Below, in pieces: positions 9,908-21,785 of a stretch of DNA of 64,000 nt. The position numbers were made by a program, and so were the translations under genes. The stretch is from Vibrio tritonius. Lineage in GTDB: Bacteria; Pseudomonadota; Gammaproteobacteria; Enterobacterales; Vibrionaceae. Every line of letters starts with the position of its first letter. Within the stretch, counting starts at the first letter, position 1. Location of the stretch: the NCBI RefSeq assembly GCF_001547935.1, contig NZ_AP014635.1, forward strand, positions 62,001 through 126,000, in the 5' to 3' direction. The notes beneath the pieces are model-generated. The model was not told the origin of the DNA, searched no databases, and saw nothing but the letters and a program-made list of their open reading frames with translations.

Positions 9908-11359
9908 TTAGTACTGTTCTTTCACTTGTTTTACTGCTTCATCAACGGAAGTGGATTTCTCATTGTCAGCGGCTGACCAACCACCACCTAATGCTTTGAA
10001 TAGGTCAATGCGGCTGGTTAGCAGATTCAAGTGAGCAGAAAGTTCACTTTCTCGAGCGCTAAATAGTGAGCGTTGAGCATCGAGTAAATCCATATAGCTA
10101 TCGTTACCTTTTTGATAACGCATTTGCGCTAAATCGTAATACTCTTTGTTCGCGTCAAGGTAGGCTTTCTGAGCCTTCCACTCTTCCATGTAGTACTCTT
10201 GGCCAAGTAAGGCGTCAGACACCTCTTTAAAGCCTGTTTCAATGGCTTCTTGATAAGCAATAATAGAAGATTGTTTCGCTATTTTCGCTACATCTAAGCT
10301 TGCTGAGTTGCTACCCCAATCAAAGATTGGCAATGAGATGGACGGTGCGAATGTCCAGTAACCTGAATCAGAGCTAAATAGGTTGCTCATTGAGCTACTC
10401 ATTGTCCCCGCACCAGCAGTTAGGCTAATGGTTGGGAAGAACGCAGCACGAGCAGCACCAATATTGGCGTTGTTTGATTTTAATGTGTGTTCAGCCGCTA
10501 GGATATCTGGGCGATTTAAAATCAAGTCAGAAGAGACTCCCGTTTTAAGTTCAGACAGCATTTTGCCATCTTCCTCAGGCAGCTTGTCGCGGTTATCCCA
10601 TTCAATTGGAGCGCCAACTAACTGACGTAGCGTGTTTTTCTGTTTAGCTACGTCCAGTTTGTATTGAGCTGCAGAAGCACGAGCACTATGAAGCGCGGTT
10701 TTACTCTGTGCGAGAGTCAGTGCTGAGCTGTAGCCGGCTTTATAGCGTGTTTCAACTAACTGCAACGTTTGTTGATAGGCTTTGACGGTATCTTCAGTCA
10801 GTTCTAGCAGCTCTTGGTCCGTGATTAACGTCATGTAAGCCGAAGCCACTTGGGCAATCAGGCTGATCACTGCGCTACGACGGCTCTCGTCAGAAGACAG
10901 ATAAGATTCTAATGCTTCATCACTTAAGCTCTTTACTCGACCAAATAGGTCAAGCTCGTAACTGGTAATACCCAGAGTTGCTTGGTCTGTGTTGCTGTAG
11001 TTAGTGCCAGCCCCAGTGTATGCATCAGAGGTTCTGCTACGAGAAAAACTACCAGATGCGTTAAGTCCAGGATAACGAGCCGCATCTTGAATACGGTATT
11101 GAGCTTTTAGTGTCGCAACACTCAGCACCGTTTGTTTCAAGTCTTTGTTGTTTTTCAATGCAGCTTCAATTAGCTGTTGCAGATGCTCATCGGCCATGAA
11201 ACTACGCCAGTCAGGCAGGGCCGTTTCCGCTTCTTTTAGCGCACTAGTTTCAGACCAGCCTTGCTGCTCGGTGGTTGAGCCAGGGCGGTCATAGTCTGGT
11301 GCCATGCTACAGCCGCTGAGCGCGGCTGCAATGATTAACGGTAACAGTTTAATTTGCAT
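9908..11359 (-). CDS. Outer-membrane efflux lipoprotein (NodT/OprM family)
   Basis: Outer-membrane channel of a tripartite RND pump, 483 residues, with two OEP repeats that trimerise into a TolC-like tunnel. A lipoprotein signal is clear: hydrophobic stretch then LSGC with Cys17. Typical OprM-type features are the early APDYDRP, the ELDLFGRV motif, [10 protein letters not shown] and AAFFPTISL. The start overlaps the end of the RND gene by 11 bases, so the genes are translationally coupled. Many vibrio RND systems lack their own channel and use TolC; this one carries a dedicated partner. Confidence 0.93.
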   Translation of the reverse strand: MQIKLLPLIIAAALSGCSMAPDYDRPGSTTEQQGWSETSALKEAETALPDWRSFMADEHLQQLIEAALKNNKDLKQTVLSVATLKAQYRIQDAARYPGLNASGSFSRSRTSDAYTGAGTNYSNTDQATLGITSYELDLFGRVKSLSDEALESYLSSDESRRSAVISLIAQVASAYMTLITDQELLELTEDTVKAYQQTLQLVETRYKAGYSSALTLAQSKTALHSARASAAQYKLDVAKQKNTLRQLVGAPIEWDNRDKLPEEDGKMLSELKTGVSSDLILNRPDILAAEHTLKSNNANIGAARAAFFPTISLTAGAGTMSSSMSNLFSSDSGYWTFAPSISLPIFDWGSNSASLDVAKIAKQSSIIAYQEAIETGFKEVSDALLGQEYYMEEWKAQKAYLDANKEYYDLAQMRYQKGNDSYMDLLDAQRSLFSARESELSAHLNLLTSRIDLFKALGGGWSAADNEKSTSVDEAVKQVKEQY

Positions 11360-14300
11360 CTTTGGTCTCCTCTACCGTCGTATCTTCACCGATTTTATGC
11401 GGTTTAGTTTTGAACAAGCGCATAACAATGACGAAGAATACCGGTACAAAGAAAATCGATAGAATCGTTGCTGAAAGCATACCACCTACTACACCCCAAC
11501 CGATGGCGTTACGGCTTGCCGCACCAGCACCAGTACTTAAGGCGAGAGGTAACACACCCAAGATAAACGCAAAGGATGTCATCATGATAGGACGAAGACG
11601 CATTCGACATGCATCCACAGTCGCAGTCACTAGATCCACCCCTTCATCATAAAGTGCTTTAGCAAACTCTACGATCAAGATGGCGTTCTTCGCGGACAAA
11701 CCAATAGTGGTTAACAAACCTACTTGGAAGTATACGTCGTTTGATAGCCCTTTCATGGTTGCTGCCAATACCGCACCCAAAATACCTAGTGGAACCACTA
11801 GCATAACTGAGAATGGCACACTCCAACTCTCATATAATGCTGCAAGAGAGAGGAACACGATCAACAGTGAAATGCCATAGAGTAGACCTGAGTTCGCAGC
11901 AGACTGTCTTTCTTGATAAGACACGCCACCCCATTCCACGCCAATACCTGCTGGTAATTTAGCGACGATTTTTTCAATTTCTGCCATCGCTTCACCGGAA
12001 CTACGACCTTGAGCTGCTGCACCTTGGATGTTCATTGATGGTGAACCATTGAAACGTTCCAAACGTGGTGAACCATAATCCCAGTGATAACTTGCGAATG
12101 CTCCGAAAGGAACCATTTCATTATCGCTGTTACGGACATGCCAAAGTTTTAAATCTTCAGGGTTCATACGGTAAGGCGCGTCGGCTTGTACGTATACTTT
12201 TTTGATACGGCCATTATCGACAAAATCGTTTACATAGTTTGAACCCCAAGCGGTCGAGAGCATTGAGTTGATATCACTGACTGACACGCCCATTGCCATG
12301 GCTTTTTCATAGTCGATATCGACATTGAACTGTGGTCCATCTTCCATACCGTTTGGACGAACAGATGTCAGGATTGGGTTCTGTGCTGCCATGCCTAATA
12401 ATTGGTTACGTGCTTGGAGCAGTTTTTCATGACCGAGGTTACCTTGGTCAACCAAGTAGGCATCGAAACCACTAGCAGTACCTAAACTTGGAATTGCTGG
12501 TAAGTTAAAGGCAAACACCTGCGCTTCTTTAATGGTTGAGAAATAACCCCATGCGCGACCAATAATAGCGTTAACTGACTGATCTGGACGAGTACGTTGA
12601 CTCCAGTCTTTGAGCTTAACGAACGCCATCCCCATGTTTTGGCCACTACCTGCAAAGCTGAACCCTGCAATGGTAAACACAGAGTCGACGTTTTCTTTTT
12701 CATTCTTTAAGAAGTAGTCGTTTAGCTTTTTGTTTACAGCGACAGTTCGCTCTTGGCTAGCGCCGGTAGGCAAGGTAACCATTGCCATAAATACGCCTTG
12801 GTCTTCCTCTGGCAGGAATGATGTAGGCAAGCCGCGGAATAACACTATCAAACCACCGACAATTACTACATACACGATCACGTAACGTAGTTTTTTCGAT
12901 AAGCTTCTTGATACGAACCCTTGGTATCGGTCTGTTCCTGAGTTAAAGGTGTTATTGAACCAAGCGAATGGTCCTTTAGTAATATGAACTTCACCTTTGC
13001 TGCGCGGTTTCAGGATGGTTGCACACAGTGCTGGAGTCAAAATCATTGCCACCAACACAGATAGAATCATCGCTGATACGATGGTCAGCGAGAACTGACG
13101 ATAAATCGCACCGGATGCGCCACCAAAGAAGGCCATTGGAATAAATACCGCACTCAACACAAGAGCGATACCGACCAGAGCCCCGGTAATTTCTCCCATG
13201 GATTTACGTGTGGCTTCGAGCGGCGACAAGCCGTCCTCTTCCATAACACGTTCCACGTTTTCCACCACCACGATGGCGTCATCCACCAGCAAGCCGATGG
13301 CGAGCACCAGACCAAACATGGTCAAGGTGTTAATTGAGTAACCAAAACTTGCCATAATCCCGAAGGTACCCAACAGCACCACAGGAACGGCGATGGTTGG
13401 TATCAAGGTAGCACGGAAGTTTTGCAGGAACACAAACATTACGATGAAGACCAATACAACGGCTTCAATCAGGGTATGTACTACTTCTTCAATCGAAATT
13501 TTAATGAAAGGAGTGGTGTCATATGGGTATACCACTTTCATTGAGCTTGGGAAGAATTTTTGTAGCTCCGCCATTTTTGCTTTTACTAGCGTAGCGGTAT
13601 TTAGTGCGTTAGCACCAGTGGATAGTTTAATCGCGATACCACTGGAACTATTGCCGTTAAACTGCGCATTTGAGCTGTAGCTTTCGCCGCCAATCTCAAC
13701 GCGAGCGACATCTTTTACGCGGACTTGAGAACCATCGCTTTGTACCGTAAGCAGAATGTTCTCGAATTGATCAACGGTGCTGAGTCGACCTTGCGCAGTG
13801 ATGGTTGCGCTAATTTGTTGCCCCGGAACAGCCGGAGTGCCACCAAGGGAACCCACGGATACCTGAGTGTTTTGGTTTGAAATCGCTGTGGTAACGTCAC
13901 TTGGTGTTAGGCCAAATTTGTTCAGTTTATTCGGATCTAACCAAATACGCATTGAGTGCTGTGCACCAAACACTTGTACATCACCAACCCCTTGAACACG
14001 GCTTAGAGAGTCCTTGACGTTTGATACCACATAGTCAGACAACTCATAGTTGTTCATGGAGTTATCGGTAGAAATAAAGCCGACCACCATCAAGAAACTA
14101 TCGGTTGATTTTGCAACAGTAATACCATTATTTACGACAGAGTCTGGCAGGGTGGATTCAACCGCACTCAGTTTGTTTTGTACCTGTACCTGAGCGATGT
14201 CAGGGTTGGTACCGGTATCAAACGTTAGTTGGATTTGGAAACTGCCTGAAGAGTCACTGCTTGAAGACATGTAGAGCAGGTTATCAATGCCGTTCATGTT

Positions 14301-14501
14301 CTGTTCAATAACCTGAGTAACACTGCTTTCCACCGTTTTGGCGGATGCACCAGTGTACGTACCAGAAATGCTCACAGAAGGTGGGGCAATTTGCGGGTAT
14401 TGCTCAATAGGCAAGGTTTCTACAGAGAGAATCCCGCCGAGCATAATGAGAATCGCGATAACCCACGCAAAGATGGGTCTATCTATGAAAAAACGAGCCA
14501 T
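11349..14501 (-). CDS. RND multidrug efflux transporter (AcrB/HAE-1 type)
   Basis: Inner-membrane proton/drug antiporter of 1050 residues, the usual AcrB length. It begins with the characteristic [17 protein letters not shown]. The paired transmembrane-4 aspartates that relay protons are present in [12 protein letters not shown], and the transmembrane-10 lysine in [13 protein letters not shown]. Two large periplasmic loops separate the halves as expected. It is the middle gene of an adapter-pump-channel operon. No TetR-type repressor is adjacent in this window. Exact substrates cannot be predicted. Confidence 0.96.
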   Translation of the reverse strand: MARFFIDRPIFAWVIAILIMLGGILSVETLPIEQYPQIAPPSVSISGTYTGASAKTVESSVTQVIEQNMNGIDNLLYMSSSSDSSGSFQIQLTFDTGTNPDIAQVQVQNKLSAVESTLPDSVVNNGITVAKSTDSFLMVVGFISTDNSMNNYELSDYVVSNVKDSLSRVQGVGDVQVFGAQHSMRIWLDPNKLNKFGLTPSDVTTAISNQNTQVSVGSLGGTPAVPGQQISATITAQGRLSTVDQFENILLTVQSDGSQVRVKDVARVEIGGESYSSNAQFNGNSSSGIAIKLSTGANALNTATLVKAKMAELQKFFPSSMKVVYPYDTTPFIKISIEEVVHTLIEAVVLVFIVMFVFLQNFRATLIPTIAVPVVLLGTFGIMASFGYSINTLTMFGLVLAIGLLVDDAIVVVENVERVMEEDGLSPLEATRKSMGEITGALVGIALVLSAVFIPMAFFGGASGAIYRQFSLTIVSAMILSVLVAMILTPALCATILKPRSKGEVHITKGPFAWFNNTFNSGTDRYQGFVSRSLSKKLRYVIVYVVIVGGLIVLFRGLPTSFLPEEDQGVFMAMVTLPTGASQERTVAVNKKLNDYFLKNEKENVDSVFTIAGFSFAGSGQNMGMAFVKLKDWSQRTRPDQSVNAIIGRAWGYFSTIKEAQVFAFNLPAIPSLGTASGFDAYLVDQGNLGHEKLLQARNQLLGMAAQNPILTSVRPNGMEDGPQFNVDIDYEKAMAMGVSVSDINSMLSTAWGSNYVNDFVDNGRIKKVYVQADAPYRMNPEDLKLWHVRNSDNEMVPFGAFASYHWDYGSPRLERFNGSPSMNIQGAAAQGRSSGEAMAEIEKIVAKLPAGIGVEWGGVSYQERQSAANSGLLYGISLLIVFLSLAALYESWSVPFSVMLVVPLGILGAVLAATMKGLSNDVYFQVGLLTTIGLSAKNAILIVEFAKALYDEGVDLVTATVDACRMRLRPIMMTSFAFILGVLPLALSTGAGAASRNAIGWGVVGGMLSATILSIFFVPVFFVIVMRLFKTKPHKIGEDTTVEETKDAN

Positions 14502-14513
14502 AAAACAGAGTCC

Positions 14514-15674
14514 CTATTTTTTGTCTACTGCTTTTGGAGCAACTAAGCTACCAGTTTGGATTTTTTGAAGGCCGCTTATGATGACTTGCTCGCCATCTTT
14601 TAAGCCGCCCGTTACCAACCAGTTTTGACCGATGACTTGGTCTGCATCGACAATGCGATCTTCGACTTTATTTTCGCTGTTCACGACATTCACGTGAGCG
14701 CGACCTTGTGTGTCACGAGTCACTGCGAGCTGAGGAACCAAGAAAGCATTTGGTTTGTAGTCTACAGGCACCGTTGCACGAACGTATAAGCCTGGTAGCA
14801 GCGTGTCGTCTGGGTTAGGCAGCAATGCACGGATGTTTACTGTTCCTGTTGTTTCATCAACAGTAACGTCTGCAAACTGTAGGGTCGCTTCTTGCTTGAT
14901 TTCAGTACCATCATCAAGAGTAAGCTTAATACCGCTTAGTTTAGGGCTGTCTTGATTTGATTCGCCACTTTGTGCTTTAGCGCGCTGACGCAATTTCAAC
15001 ACAGTGTCGCTCGGTTGAGATAGGTCAACGTAAAGTGGGTCTAGCTGTTGAATAGTGGCTAAAGCAGTTGTTTGGCTAGCGGTGACCAATGCACCTTCAG
15101 TAACAGTAGATTTACCAATGCGGCCTGAAATAGGAGCTTTAATTTTGGTGTAGTCTAAATTAATCTGCGCGGTTTTAACCGAAGCTTGAGAAGCAAGAAC
15201 AGAAGCTTGCGCAGCGCGGTAAGTTGCCATCGCATCTTCGTAATCTTGCTCACTGATTGCGCGGTTTTTTACTAGATCTGCGTAGCGGTCTGCTTGAAGT
15301 TTTGACTTCTCTAAAGTGGCTTGAGCAGAAGCAAGATCCGCTTTAGCGCTTTCTAGGCTAGCTTCATAAGTTGCTGGGTCGATTTGATAAAGTACATCGC
15401 CCTTGTTAACGGAGCTGCCTTCGACAAATAGTCGTTTAATAATGATCCCTTCAACTTGTGGGCGAACTTCAGCTTTGCGGTAAGCGCTAGTGCGGCCCGG
15501 AAGCTTATCTGTGATTTCTACTGCTTGAGGGTGTAGAACCACAGTATCAACTGCGACGGCTTGTGGTTGTTGTGACGTGACGTTTTCTGAGGTTTCCTTT
15601 TGGCAACCTGTCAATGCCAACGCTAAACCTATGGCAATCATAGAGTTGCGGTATCTAGGCAAGACTTTCGTCAT
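14514..15674 (-). CDS. RND efflux periplasmic adapter lipoprotein (AcrA/MexA type)
   Basis: Membrane fusion protein of 386 residues linking pump and outer-membrane channel. It has a lipoprotein signal with LTGC (Cys24). The split lipoyl halves (PQVEGIIIKRLFVEGSSVNKGDVLYQIDP and LDYTKIKAPISGRIG) flank an alanine-rich coiled-coil hairpin, followed by the beta-barrel region. It is the first gene of the operon, with AGGAG upstream of the start. The RND gene follows after 12 bases. Confidence 0.94.
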   Translation of the reverse strand: MTKVLPRYRNSMIAIGLALALTGCQKETSENVTSQQPQAVAVDTVVLHPQAVEITDKLPGRTSAYRKAEVRPQVEGIIIKRLFVEGSSVNKGDVLYQIDPATYEASLESAKADLASAQATLEKSKLQADRYADLVKNRAISEQDYEDAMATYRAAQASVLASQASVKTAQINLDYTKIKAPISGRIGKSTVTEGALVTASQTTALATIQQLDPLYVDLSQPSDTVLKLRQRAKAQSGESNQDSPKLSGIKLTLDDGTEIKQEATLQFADVTVDETTGTVNIRALLPNPDDTLLPGLYVRATVPVDYKPNAFLVPQLAVTRDTQGRAHVNVVNSENKVEDRIVDADQVIGQNWLVTGGLKDGEQVIISGLQKIQTGSLVAPKAVDKK

Positions 15675-16191
15675 AGTTTATCTCCTGATAACAATTGTAA
15701 TGGTGCTCACCGTTAACTTTGTTGCAAGTAACAACTTATAGGACAGAGTAAGCACATTAGTCTTTCTAAACGTGTAATACGGTAAGTGAAGAAATTTCGA
15801 CAGAATACACAAAATATAGTCGGAGGAGGGTTAATGCGTGGTTAACACTTCCTGTGACTACCCGCTGGCATTGAGTCATACTTGTTAGTACGAAATTTAA
15901 ACAGCATAACGTTTCAGATGCATTTCGCAAGGCATTTTATTTGAGATAATTTGCCTGTTTTAGCCTTATAAAACAATGTGTGCTAATGAAATTAATCACT
16001 TGCTTAAACAGAATAACTCGTGGCAATGCCTATTTGATAAAAATGTAAGTCTGATAATTATTATAATAATAAAATATTATACTGTTTAACTGTGCTGCAA
16101 AATGGGTTTCAGAAGATAAGTCTCTTTCTCCATACACTAAGAGGAAAAGTGAGAAAAAAGTAAACTAGGGTAAAAATTGGCGGGGTAAGAG
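15675..16191. other. Intergenic region upstream of the efflux operon
   Basis: About 520 bases between the efflux adapter start and the gor terminator. No open frame of note is seen. It must carry the minus-strand promoter of the efflux operon, but no regulator site is recognised with confidence. Confidence 0.4.
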
Positions 16192-16227
16192 TAAAAAGCA
16201 TGGCTAAACCTTTAACCATGCTTTCTG
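16192..16227 (-). terminator. Terminator of gor
   Basis: On the minus strand, stem AGCATGG / CCATGCT followed by TTTTTAC, just after the gor stop. Confidence 0.8.
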
Positions 16228-16243
16228 ATTAAAAGGCTTGCGA

Positions 16244-17599
16244 CTAACGCATTGTTACAAATTCTTCTGAGCCAGTAGGGTGGATGGCCACTACTGAATC
16301 GAAATCTGCTTTGGTTGCGCCCATTTTCATTGCTACGCCAAAGCCTTGGATCATTTCATCCATCGCAAAGCCAATGCCGTGTAGGCCAACCACTTTCTCT
16401 TCTGGACCTGCACAAACCAGTTTCATTTTGCATGGTTGACGGTGTTGAGTAACCGCTGTGTACATAGCAGTAAAGCCAGATTTGTACACTTTTACATTCT
16501 CTTCACCGTATTGAGCGATCGCTTCAGCTTCGGTAACACCGATGGTGCCGATAGGTGGGTGACTGAAGACCACGGTTGGAACCAAGTTGTAGTCCATTTT
16601 CGCGTCTGCTTTGCCATTGAATAGGCGCTCAGATAATTGACGACCCGCTTTAACGGCAACTGGCGTCAATTCAATACCGCCTTCCATAATGTCACCAACA
16701 CAGTAGATGCCAGGAATATTGGTATTTTGGAACTCATCAACTTTGATAAAACCACGGTTATTGGTCGCAACACCAGTCGCAGATAAGTTGATTGCGTCTG
16801 TAGTCGGTTCGCGTCCGATTGCCCAGATCAGTTGATCCACATTTTGGCTATGACCATTTTCAAATGTCACGGTCAGGCTGCCATCTGCTTCTTTAACCAC
16901 TTCTTTAGGAATACTATGAGTGTGCAGTTGTGGACCTTCTGCTTCCATCACTTCAACCAATGTTTCGATGATCATTGGGTCGAATGAACGCAGTGGTGAT
17001 TCTTTACGGCAGAATAGATGTGTTTCAGTGCCAAGTGCGTTCAATACGCCAGCAATTTCAACGGCGATGTAACCAGCGCCAATTACCGCAACGCGTTTTG
17101 GTTGTTCGTTCAAATCGAAGAAGCCATTTGAATCAATTCCGTATTCTGCACCAGGAATAGCTGGAATACTTGGGCGACCACCAACGGCAATCAGAATGTG
17201 GTCTGCCGTGTATTGCTCTCCGTTCACTTCGACTGTTTTGGCATCAACAAATTTCGCAAAGCCTTTGATCACTTCGATTTTGTTGTTACCAAGAACACGT
17301 TCGTAAGATTGGTGGATACGACCAATGTAAGCCTGACGGCTTTCTACGAGTTTTGACCAGTCGAATTTATGGATTTCAACGTCGAAACCGTAATCGGCAG
17401 CATATAGGTTCATTGCTTCTGCAACTTGAGCGCCATGCCACATGACTTTTTTTGGCACGCAGCCTACGTTTACACAAGTACCACCAAGGTCTTTGGTTTC
17501 AATCAGAGCGACTTTAGCGCCATACATGGCTGCACGGTTTGCAGAGGCGATACCGCCACTGCCGCCACCGATACAGATATAGTCAAAATGCGTTGCCAT
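16244..17599 (-). CDS. gor: Glutathione-disulfide reductase
   Basis: Cytoplasmic FAD enzyme that reduces glutathione disulfide with NADPH, keeping the thiol pool reduced. The N-terminal FAD fold [13 protein letters not shown] and the redox-active disulfide [13 protein letters not shown] are intact. The NADPH fold is [13 protein letters not shown], and the C-terminal His-Glu pair is in HPTGSEEF. I start at MATHFDY (451 residues), which has GGAGAAAG just upstream; an ATG four codons earlier is less likely. The downstream terminator is at 16192-16227. The gor-rlmJ-prlC neighbourhood is typical of vibrios and enterobacteria. Confidence 0.96.
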   Translation of the reverse strand: MATHFDYICIGGGSGGIASANRAAMYGAKVALIETKDLGGTCVNVGCVPKKVMWHGAQVAEAMNLYAADYGFDVEIHKFDWSKLVESRQAYIGRIHQSYERVLGNNKIEVIKGFAKFVDAKTVEVNGEQYTADHILIAVGGRPSIPAIPGAEYGIDSNGFFDLNEQPKRVAVIGAGYIAVEIAGVLNALGTETHLFCRKESPLRSFDPMIIETLVEVMEAEGPQLHTHSIPKEVVKEADGSLTVTFENGHSQNVDQLIWAIGREPTTDAINLSATGVATNNRGFIKVDEFQNTNIPGIYCVGDIMEGGIELTPVAVKAGRQLSERLFNGKADAKMDYNLVPTVVFSHPPIGTIGVTEAEAIAQYGEENVKVYKSGFTAMYTAVTQHRQPCKMKLVCAGPEEKVVGLHGIGFAMDEMIQGFGVAMKMGATKADFDSVVAIHPTGSEEFVTMR

Positions 17600-17743
17600 T
17601 ACTTTCTCCATTTGTTGGTCAATTCAGTTTTTGTGTTGAGCACAAGTGATATCCAAGCCGACCATTTTTTCATTCATAATCTTGTGAGATTGGGGTTCTT
17701 CTGAGTAACTCAAGCGAACTCACAAATTTTCATCTCACAGCGG

Positions 17744-18583
17744 TTATTCGGGAACAATCCACTCTACTTTATAGTGACCAGTTGCAGGTGCAATCGCTTC
17801 TTTTAGGAACGGTAAAATAGTTTGCATCTGGCTTTCCAGTTTCCACGGAGGGTTAATGACGATCATACCTGATGCTGTCATGCCTCGTTCGTTGGTGTCT
17901 GGTGATACACCCAGTTCAATTTGCAGAATTTTACGAATACCTAAGTTTTCCAGACCTTCAATCATGTCTTCGATATCACAGCGGTTTACCACTGGATACC
18001 AAATCGCATAAATACCTGTAGCCCAGCGTTTATAGCTTTGGCCAATCGCCTTAACCACATCGCGATACTCACGAGCCAGCTCATATGGTGGATCAATCAA
18101 TACCAAACCACGACGCTCTTGCGGCGGTAAGCTAGCTTTTAAGCGAGCGAAACCATCTTCTTTAAAAATATGCACTTGGCGATCACGAGCAAATTCTTGT
18201 TCCAATAAAGGATAGTCGCTTGGGTGCAGTTCTGTTAGCACCATGCGATCTTGTGCACGTAAGTGAGCGCGAGCTACACGTGGTGAACCTGGGTAGTAAC
18301 GCAGTTCACCATCTTGGTTAAGTGCTTTTATCGCATCAAGATAGGCTTGGATGTCCTCTGGTGTTTGAGGTTGTTGCCAGATTCGCGCAATACCTTGTTT
18401 GTATTCACCCGTTTTTTCTGACCATTCATGAGTCAAATCGTAACGGCCAACACCGGAGTGTGTGTCGTGATATACAAAAGGTTTCTCTTTTTGTTGCAGA
18501 GATGTCAGGATAAGACTTTGCACAATGTGCTTGACCACATCGGCGTGGTTACCTGCGTGGAAACTGTGTCGATAACTTAGCAA
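17744..18583 (-). CDS. rlmJ: 23S rRNA A2030 N6-methyltransferase RlmJ
   Basis: SAM-dependent methyltransferase that modifies adenine 2030 of 23S rRNA, 279 residues. The N-terminus MLSYRHSFHAGNHADVVKH is characteristic of the family (formerly YhiR). The catalytic DPPY motif appears in VLIDPPYELA, about residues 165-170. It is divergent from prlC and upstream of gor on the same strand, separated from gor by about 145 bases without an obvious terminator. Confidence 0.95.
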   Translation of the reverse strand: MLSYRHSFHAGNHADVVKHIVQSLILTSLQQKEKPFVYHDTHSGVGRYDLTHEWSEKTGEYKQGIARIWQQPQTPEDIQAYLDAIKALNQDGELRYYPGSPRVARAHLRAQDRMVLTELHPSDYPLLEQEFARDRQVHIFKEDGFARLKASLPPQERRGLVLIDPPYELAREYRDVVKAIGQSYKRWATGIYAIWYPVVNRCDIEDMIEGLENLGIRKILQIELGVSPDTNERGMTASGMIVINPPWKLESQMQTILPFLKEAIAPATGHYKVEWIVPE

Positions 18584-18793
18584 ATGATACTCTCAGAACC
18601 CCAATTGGGCGTTGATGGTTAAATCTTGCCTGATTATATACTCAAAGTATGAGTTTAGTCACAGCCGGGCAGGGATTCTTCTATTTGTGACGTTATCTGA
18701 TTCCCTCCCATTGAAAATTGCTTAATCTACCTATATTTAAAGATACATAACGGTCATTGTTGGCCAGCCGTTTTACTGAAAAAGGAACGTAAT

Positions 18794-20836
18794 ATGTCTA
18801 ATCCACTTCTTACTTTTAAGGATTTGCCACCGTTCTCAGCCATCAAGCCTGAGCACGTGAAGCCGGCGGTTGAGCAAGCGATTGAAGCATGTCGTGAAAA
18901 AATCGAAGCCGTCCTCAAAGACAACACTCATCCTACGTGGGATAACCTTATTGCACCGATTGAAGAAGTGGATGATCGTTTGAGCCGAATCTGGTCTCCA
19001 GTTGGCCACTTGAACTCAGTGATGAACAGCGAAGAGTTGCGTGAAGCATACGAAAGTTGCTTACCAATTCTATCTGAATATGGTACTTGGGTTGGTCAGC
19101 ACAAAGGGTTGTTTGAAGCCTATAAAGCCATCCGAGCGAGTAAAGAGTTTGACTCGTTAACTCAAGCACAAAAGAAAACCATTACCAACGAATTACGTGA
19201 CTTTGAATTGTCAGGTATCGGCTTGCCACCGACTGAGCAAAAACGCTACGGTGAAATCAGCAAGCGTTTGTCTGAATTAGGTTCTAAATTCTCCAATAAC
19301 GTGCTCGATGCCACGATGGGGTGGACCAAGCATGTGACAGATGAAAAAGACTTAGCGGGTATGCCTGAATCTGCTTTGGCAGCAGCAAAAGCAGCGGCGG
19401 AAGCGAAAGGTCTAGAAGGCTTCTTGCTGACATTGGATATCCCTTCTTATCTGCCAGTAATGACTTACTGTGATAACCAAGAGCTGCGTAAAGAACTTTA
19501 CGAAGCGTATGTGACGCGCGCGTCTGATCGCGGTCCAAATGCCGGTAAATGGGATAACTCAGAAATCATTGCGGAAGAGTTGAAACTGCGCCACGAAATT
19601 GCGCGTATGTTGGGCTTTAACTCTTACAGCGAAAAATCACTTGCCACGAAAATGGCAGAAACCCCAGATCAAGTGCTGAAATTCCTAAACGACTTGGCTC
19701 TGAAAGCAAAACCACAAGGTGAGCGCGAAGTCGAAGAGCTGCGCCAATTTGCGGAAAAAGAGTTTGGCGTGACGGAACTGCAATTGTGGGACATCGCTTA
19801 CTACAGCGAAAAACAAAAGCAGCATCTATTCCAAATTTCTGATGAAGAGCTACGTCCTTACTTCCCTGAACAGAAAGTAGTGAATGGTCTATTTGAAGTA
19901 CTAAATCGTGTATTTGGTATGAAAGTGGTCGAGCGTAAAGGTGTGGATACTTGGCACGAGTCAGTGCGCTTCTTTGATATCTTCGATAGCAATGAACAGC
20001 TGCGTGGTAGTTTCTATCTTGATCTCTATGCTCGTGAACACAAACGTGGCGGCGCTTGGATGGATGATTGCCGAGTGCGTCGTTACACCCAATCTGGTGA
20101 GTTGCAAACCCCTGTGGCTTATCTAACCTGTAACTTCAACCGTCCAGTCGGCGATAAGCCTGCGCTGTTTACTCACGATGAAGTGGTTACTCTGTTCCAC
20201 GAAACTGGTCATGGTATCCACCATATGCTGACTCAAGTTGGCGTCGGTTCTGTTTCGGGTATCAACGGAGTGCCTTGGGATGCGGTTGAGCTGCCAAGCC
20301 AGTTCTTAGAAAACTGGTGTTGGGAAGAAGAAGCACTGGCGTTTATCTCTGGTCACTATGAAACAGGCGAGCCACTGGCAAAAGAGATGCTGGATAAAAT
20401 GCTAGCAGCGAAAAACTTCCAATCAGCTATGTTTATTTTGCGCCAGCTAGAATTCGGCTTGTTCGATTTCACTCTGCACACGACCTACGACCCAGAAGTT
20501 GGCCCTCGCGTGTTGGAAACTTTGGCTGAAGTGAAACAGAAAGTGGCGGTATTACCAAGCCTAGAGTGGAACCGCTTCTCCCATGGCTTTAGTCATATCT
20601 TTGCTGGTGGCTACAGCGCGGGTTACTACAGCTACCTATGGGCTGAAGTGCTTTCTTCAGATGCCTTCTCACGCTTTGAAGAAGAAGGGATCTTCAACAA
20701 AGAAACCGGCCAAAGCTTCTTGAACAACATCCTAGAAATGGGTGGCAGTGAAGAACCTATGGAGCTATTCAAACGCTTCCGCGGTCGTGAACCACAAATT
20801 GATGCACTGCTGCGTCATGCAGGTATCGCTGCTTAA
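18794..20836 (+). CDS. prlC: Oligopeptidase A (M3 metallopeptidase)
   Basis: Cytoplasmic zinc endopeptidase of 680 residues that degrades signal peptides and short peptides. The HEXXH zinc motif is in LFHETGHGIHHM, with the downstream third ligand in the EFFE-like segment ELPSQFLENWCWE typical of the M3 family. The length matches E. coli PrlC/OpdA. It has a good AAAGGAA ribosome site, its own upstream region shared with divergent rlmJ, and a terminator at 20859-20889. Confidence 0.96.
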   Translation: MSNPLLTFKDLPPFSAIKPEHVKPAVEQAIEACREKIEAVLKDNTHPTWDNLIAPIEEVDDRLSRIWSPVGHLNSVMNSEELREAYESCLPILSEYGTWVGQHKGLFEAYKAIRASKEFDSLTQAQKKTITNELRDFELSGIGLPPTEQKRYGEISKRLSELGSKFSNNVLDATMGWTKHVTDEKDLAGMPESALAAAKAAAEAKGLEGFLLTLDIPSYLPVMTYCDNQELRKELYEAYVTRASDRGPNAGKWDNSEIIAEELKLRHEIARMLGFNSYSEKSLATKMAETPDQVLKFLNDLALKAKPQGEREVEELRQFAEKEFGVTELQLWDIAYYSEKQKQHLFQISDEELRPYFPEQKVVNGLFEVLNRVFGMKVVERKGVDTWHESVRFFDIFDSNEQLRGSFYLDLYAREHKRGGAWMDDCRVRRYTQSGELQTPVAYLTCNFNRPVGDKPALFTHDEVVTLFHETGHGIHHMLTQVGVGSVSGINGVPWDAVELPSQFLENWCWEEEALAFISGHYETGEPLAKEMLDKMLAAKNFQSAMFILRQLEFGLFDFTLHTTYDPEVGPRVLETLAEVKQKVAVLPSLEWNRFSHGFSHIFAGGYSAGYYSYLWAEVLSSDAFSRFEEEGIFNKETGQSFLNNILEMGGSEEPMELFKRFRGREPQIDALLRHAGIAA

Positions 20837-20858
20837 GTAAGCGATTCTCTCGAACGCC

Positions 20859-20889
20859 AAAAGCCCCGTTTAAATTACGGGGCTTTTTT
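20859..20889 (+). terminator. Terminator of prlC
   Basis: AAAAGCCCCGT / ACGGGGCTTTTTT hairpin with T run. Confidence 0.9.
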
Positions 20890-21003
20890 ATGCAAATTTT
20901 TCGCGATTTACTGAATATTATTGGGTTAATCACTTAAAAAATAATGACTTATTGGCTTTCGTGCGCGTGGTGCTCCCTCCCCAGCCCTCCCTCTAAAGAA
21001 GGA

Positions 21004-21728
21004 GGGGGCCAGATCGAGATCGTGGCGGCTAATGCGCTTGAACCGTGGGTTTCGTGGTGTTTTTGGATGCTGGAAATACCACAATCACGCAAACTTTATC
21101 CGATACTCGGGCATGTGGTGAGCACAAAAATCACCGCATGCTCGGTCTGGTCCTCCTCTCTTGGTTTTAAGGGGGGAGCTAAAGGGGGCCAGATCGAGAT
21201 CGCGGCGGCTAATGCGCTTGAACCGTGGGTTTCGTGGTGTTTTTGGATGCTGGAAATACCACAATCACGCAAACTTTATCCGATACTCGGGCATGTGGTG
21301 AGCACAAAAATCACCGCATGCTCGGTCTGGTCCTCCCCCCTTGGTTTTAAGGGGGAGCTAAAGGGGGCCAGACCGAGATCGCGGCGGCTAATGCGCTTGA
21401 ACCGTGGGTTTCGTGGTGTTTTTGGATGCTGGAAATACCACAATCACGCAAACTTTATCCGATACTCGGGCATGTGGTGAGCACAAAAATCACCGCATGC
21501 TCGGTCTGGTCCTCCTCTCTTGGTTTTAAGGGGGGAGCTAGAGGGGGCCAGATCGATATCGCGGCGGTTAATGCGCTTGAACCGTGGGTTTCGTGATGTT
21601 TTTGGATGCTGGAAATACCACAATCACGCAAACTTTATCCGATACTCGGGCATGTGGTGAGCACAAAAATCACCGCATGCTCGGTCTGGTCCTCCCCCCT
21701 TGGTTTTAAGGGGGGAGTTAGAGGGGGG
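21004..21728. repeat. Four tandem copies of a structured ~180-bp repeat
   Basis: Units begin with GGGGGCCAGA at 21004, 21184, 21363 and 21543, spaced 180, 179 and 180 bases and nearly identical. Each unit contains a long hairpin (left arm GCATGTGGTGA, right arm TCACCGCATGC, loop about 9 bases). Its end CTCGGTCTGG is roughly inverted relative to its start CCAGATCGAG, and a C-run/G-run hairpin (CCCCCCTT/AAGGGGGG in the best copies) lies at each junction. A long open frame crosses the first copies only because 180 is divisible by three; it has no plausible product. It is most likely an intergenic palindromic repeat amplified in tandem. Confidence 0.85.
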
Positions 21729-21785
21729 ATCCTGCGCAGGAGTTACGACAAGTTAAAATTTAATTTAAAAACAATAAATTAAAAA

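Noticed and set aside
20944..21480. 178-residue open frame across the first tandem repeat units
   Set aside because: Its open state follows from a 180-base period divisible by three. It has no ribosome site, it is closed by the 179-base unit, and the repeats are clearly structured DNA.
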